Of a stretch of DNA of 64,000 nucleotides, positions 62,793 through 64,000 are shown in pieces. Both the position numbers and the translations under genes were made by a program. Location: positions 310,001-374,000 of the forward strand of contig CAVVAB010000010.1 of NCBI GenBank assembly GCA_963746155.1. The letters run 5' to 3'. Origin of the DNA: AC-32 sp963746155. Lineage in GTDB: Bacteria > Actinomycetota > Thermoleophilia > Gaiellales > Gaiellaceae. The stretch's first letter is position 1, and every line of letters starts with the position of its first letter. Under the pieces are notes generated by a model that saw nothing but the letters and a program-made list of their open reading frames with translations, did no database searches and was not told the DNA's origin.

Positions 62793-64000
62793 GTGGACAT
62801 CCTCGACGGGCTGAACCCTGAGCAACGGCGCGCGGCCGAGGCTGTGCGCGGGCCGGTCTGCATCCTCGCGGGCGCGGGCTCGGGGAAGACGACGACGATC
62901 ACGCGACGGATCGCGTGGCAGGTCGCATCGGGCGCCGTTCGCTCGCACGAGATCCTGGCGGTCACGTTCACCGACAAGGCCGCGACGGAGATGCGCGGCC
63001 GGCTGGAGCGGCTCGGCGTCGAGGGCGTCGAGGCGCGTACCTTCCACTCGGCTGCTCTCGCGCAGCTGCGACGCGCACGCGGCGAGGGGCCTGGGCGGAT
63101 CCTCTCGTCAAAGGCGCTGCTGCTGCGGCAGGTCGGCAACACGCTTCCGCGGCCCTATCGCTTCCGGCCCGCGGGCGACCTCGCGACCGAGGTCGAGTGG
63201 GCCAAGAACCGCCGCCTGACGCCCGAGACCTACCGGCGCGGGCTGGGCAGCCACGAGCCGCCGATCCCGGCCGATCTCATGGCGACCGTTTTCCACGAAT
63301 ACGAGCGCCGCAAGGCGGCCTCGGGGCAGATCGACTTCGAGGACTTGCTCGAGCTCACGGTTCGGATGTACGAGGAGGACGAGTGGGCTTTGGCCGCCCT
63401 ACGCGAGCGTTACCGCGCGTTCACCGTCGACGAGTACCAGGACGTGAACCTGCTGCAGCAGTCGCTGCTCGAGCTCTGGCTCGGCGAGAGCGAGGAGCTG
63501 TGCGCGGTCGGCGACGACTACCAGTCGATCTACGGCTTCACGGGCGCCTCACCCGAGTGGCTGCTCGGTCTGGCCACGCGCTTCCCGGGCGCGACGGTGG
63601 TCCGGCTCGAGGCCAACTACCGGTCCTCGCCCGAGGTGCTGTCGCTCGCGAACCGGCTCGTGCCACAGCTCGGCGGGGCCGAGAAGACACTCCGGCCGAC
63701 GCGGCCCTCGGGGCCGGAGCCGGTCGTGCGCGGGTTCGCCTCGCCCGAGGACGAGGGCGCGTTCGTGCTCGAGCGCGTGAAGGCGCTGGCGGCGGAGGGC
63801 GTCCCCTACGAGGAGATGGCGGTGCTCATTCGCCTGAATGCGCGCTCGGTCGACTTCGAGGAGCTCTTCGGCGACGCGCAAATCCCGTTCCAGGGCGCGG
63901 CGCTGCTGTCTCGAGACGGCGCGCGGCAGCTCCTGAAGGCCCTGCGCGGGGCGGGCTTCGGCTCGCTCTCGGAAGAGGTGCGCCGGGTCGCTCGCGAGCA
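62793..64000 (+). CDS. UvrD/PcrA-like superfamily I DNA helicase, N-terminal part (runs off the window)
   Basis: About 402 residues are present and the frame is still open at 64000. Motif Q/I is LNPEQRRAAEAVRG and CILAGAGSGKTTTITRRIAW (Walker A 26-33), Ia is VTFTDKAATEMRGRL, and Walker B/II is FTVDEYQDVNLLQQSL. Motif III is LCAVGDDYQSIYGFTGA and motif IV is VVRLEANYRSSPEVL. It is an ATP-driven 3'-5' helicase for DNA repair or replication. The C-terminal half, which would show any nuclease domain (as in AdnA/B), is not in view. GTG 62793 is supported by the nearby TACGGT. Confidence 0.9.
   Translation, partial: MDILDGLNPEQRRAAEAVRGPVCILAGAGSGKTTTITRRIAWQVASGAVRSHEILAVTFTDKAATEMRGRLERLGVEGVEARTFHSAALAQLRRARGEGPGRILSSKALLLRQVGNTLPRPYRFRPAGDLATEVEWAKNRRLTPETYRRGLGSHEPPIPADLMATVFHEYERRKAASGQIDFEDLLELTVRMYEEDEWALAALRERYRAFTVDEYQDVNLLQQSLLELWLGESEELCAVGDDYQSIYGFTGASPEWLLGLATRFPGATVVRLEANYRSSPEVLSLANRLVPQLGGAEKTLRPTRPSGPEPVVRGFASPEDEGAFVLERVKALAAEGVPYEEMAVLIRLNARSVDFEELFGDAQIPFQGAALLSRDGARQLLKALRGAGFGSLSEEVRRVARE

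Noticed and set aside
1..64000. Mobile elements, CRISPR arrays, prophage or defence islands
   Set aside because: No transposase, integrase, direct-repeat/spacer series or phage structural gene is visible on either strand. Gene content is metabolic and envelope-related throughout.

Overview
The window is 64 kb of very GC-rich DNA (third codon positions almost all G or C) packed with short-spaced, often stop-start-overlapping genes. Two features suggest a high-GC actinobacterium of the Thermoleophilia (Gaiella/Solirubrobacter) type. The first is futalosine-type menaquinone synthesis (mqnA, mqnC, UbiD/UbiX, MenG). The second is a Bacillus-like split quinol:cytochrome c oxidoreductase in which subunit IV carries a fused cytochrome c. 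LtrA, DUF4389, DUF2007, DUF998 and DUF4129 genes fit the same picture. The taxonomic call is an inference from gene content and composition. I see no rRNA, tRNA, CRISPR array, prophage or insertion sequence. No gap between genes exceeds about 120 bases.

Layout. 1-10.5 kb: purine catabolism. This holds an MFS transporter end, an AllC-like allantoate hydrolase, a DUF3830 protein, PuuD urate oxidase, UraD, UraH, 8-oxoguanine deaminase, adenine deaminase and a three-subunit xanthine dehydrogenase, together covering adenine and guanine to allantoate. 10.5-15.9 kb: a small transporter, an EthD protein, three enoyl-CoA hydratase-family genes, LtrA and a PDZ serine protease. 15.9-19.5 kb: a shattered DUF4389 gene, the paaABCD phenylacetyl-CoA epoxidase operon and its divergent TetR regulator. 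19.5-25 kb: a 2H phosphoesterase, a lipid-kinase-like protein and a DUF4129/MoxR/DUF58 operon. 25-30 kb: 2-oxoacid dehydrogenase E1 alpha, E1 beta and E2, with a GNAT acetyltransferase and a formamidase between. 30-39 kb: a phosphodiesterase, Pcm, acylphosphatase, GtrA, two GT87-like membrane proteins, YmdB, an M23-like protein and an AI-2E transporter. 39-50 kb: HemB, a cyclase/ATPase regulator, then UbiD, the Rieske/cytochrome b/cytochrome c complex, UbiX, MenG, polyprenyl diphosphate synthase and MqnA, so quinone synthesis and quinol oxidation are co-located. 50-55 kb: small accessory genes. 54.9-57.3 kb: MqnC with an unusual radical SAM partner. 57.3-64 kb: a secreted phosphodiester glycosidase, DedA, a sugar aminotransferase, a CapD-like epimerase and the start of a UvrD helicase.

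Three patterns run through the window. (1) At least fourteen conserved genes are broken by what resolves as exactly one extra base, often GGG where GG is expected. This looks like a systematic insertion artefact, not gene decay, and it also creates apparent gene fusions. (2) About 25 genes have a TAnnnT hexamer 4-11 bases before the start codon, the signature of leaderless transcription. In several cases the hexamer reuses the TAG stop codon of the gene upstream. (3) A few genes appear to start at CTG, most clearly ymdB.

The least explained items are the in-frame palindromic repeats in the E2 linker, the mqnC-coupled radical SAM protein with C-x8-C-x2-C spacing, and a pair of overlapping 44- and 46-residue genes.
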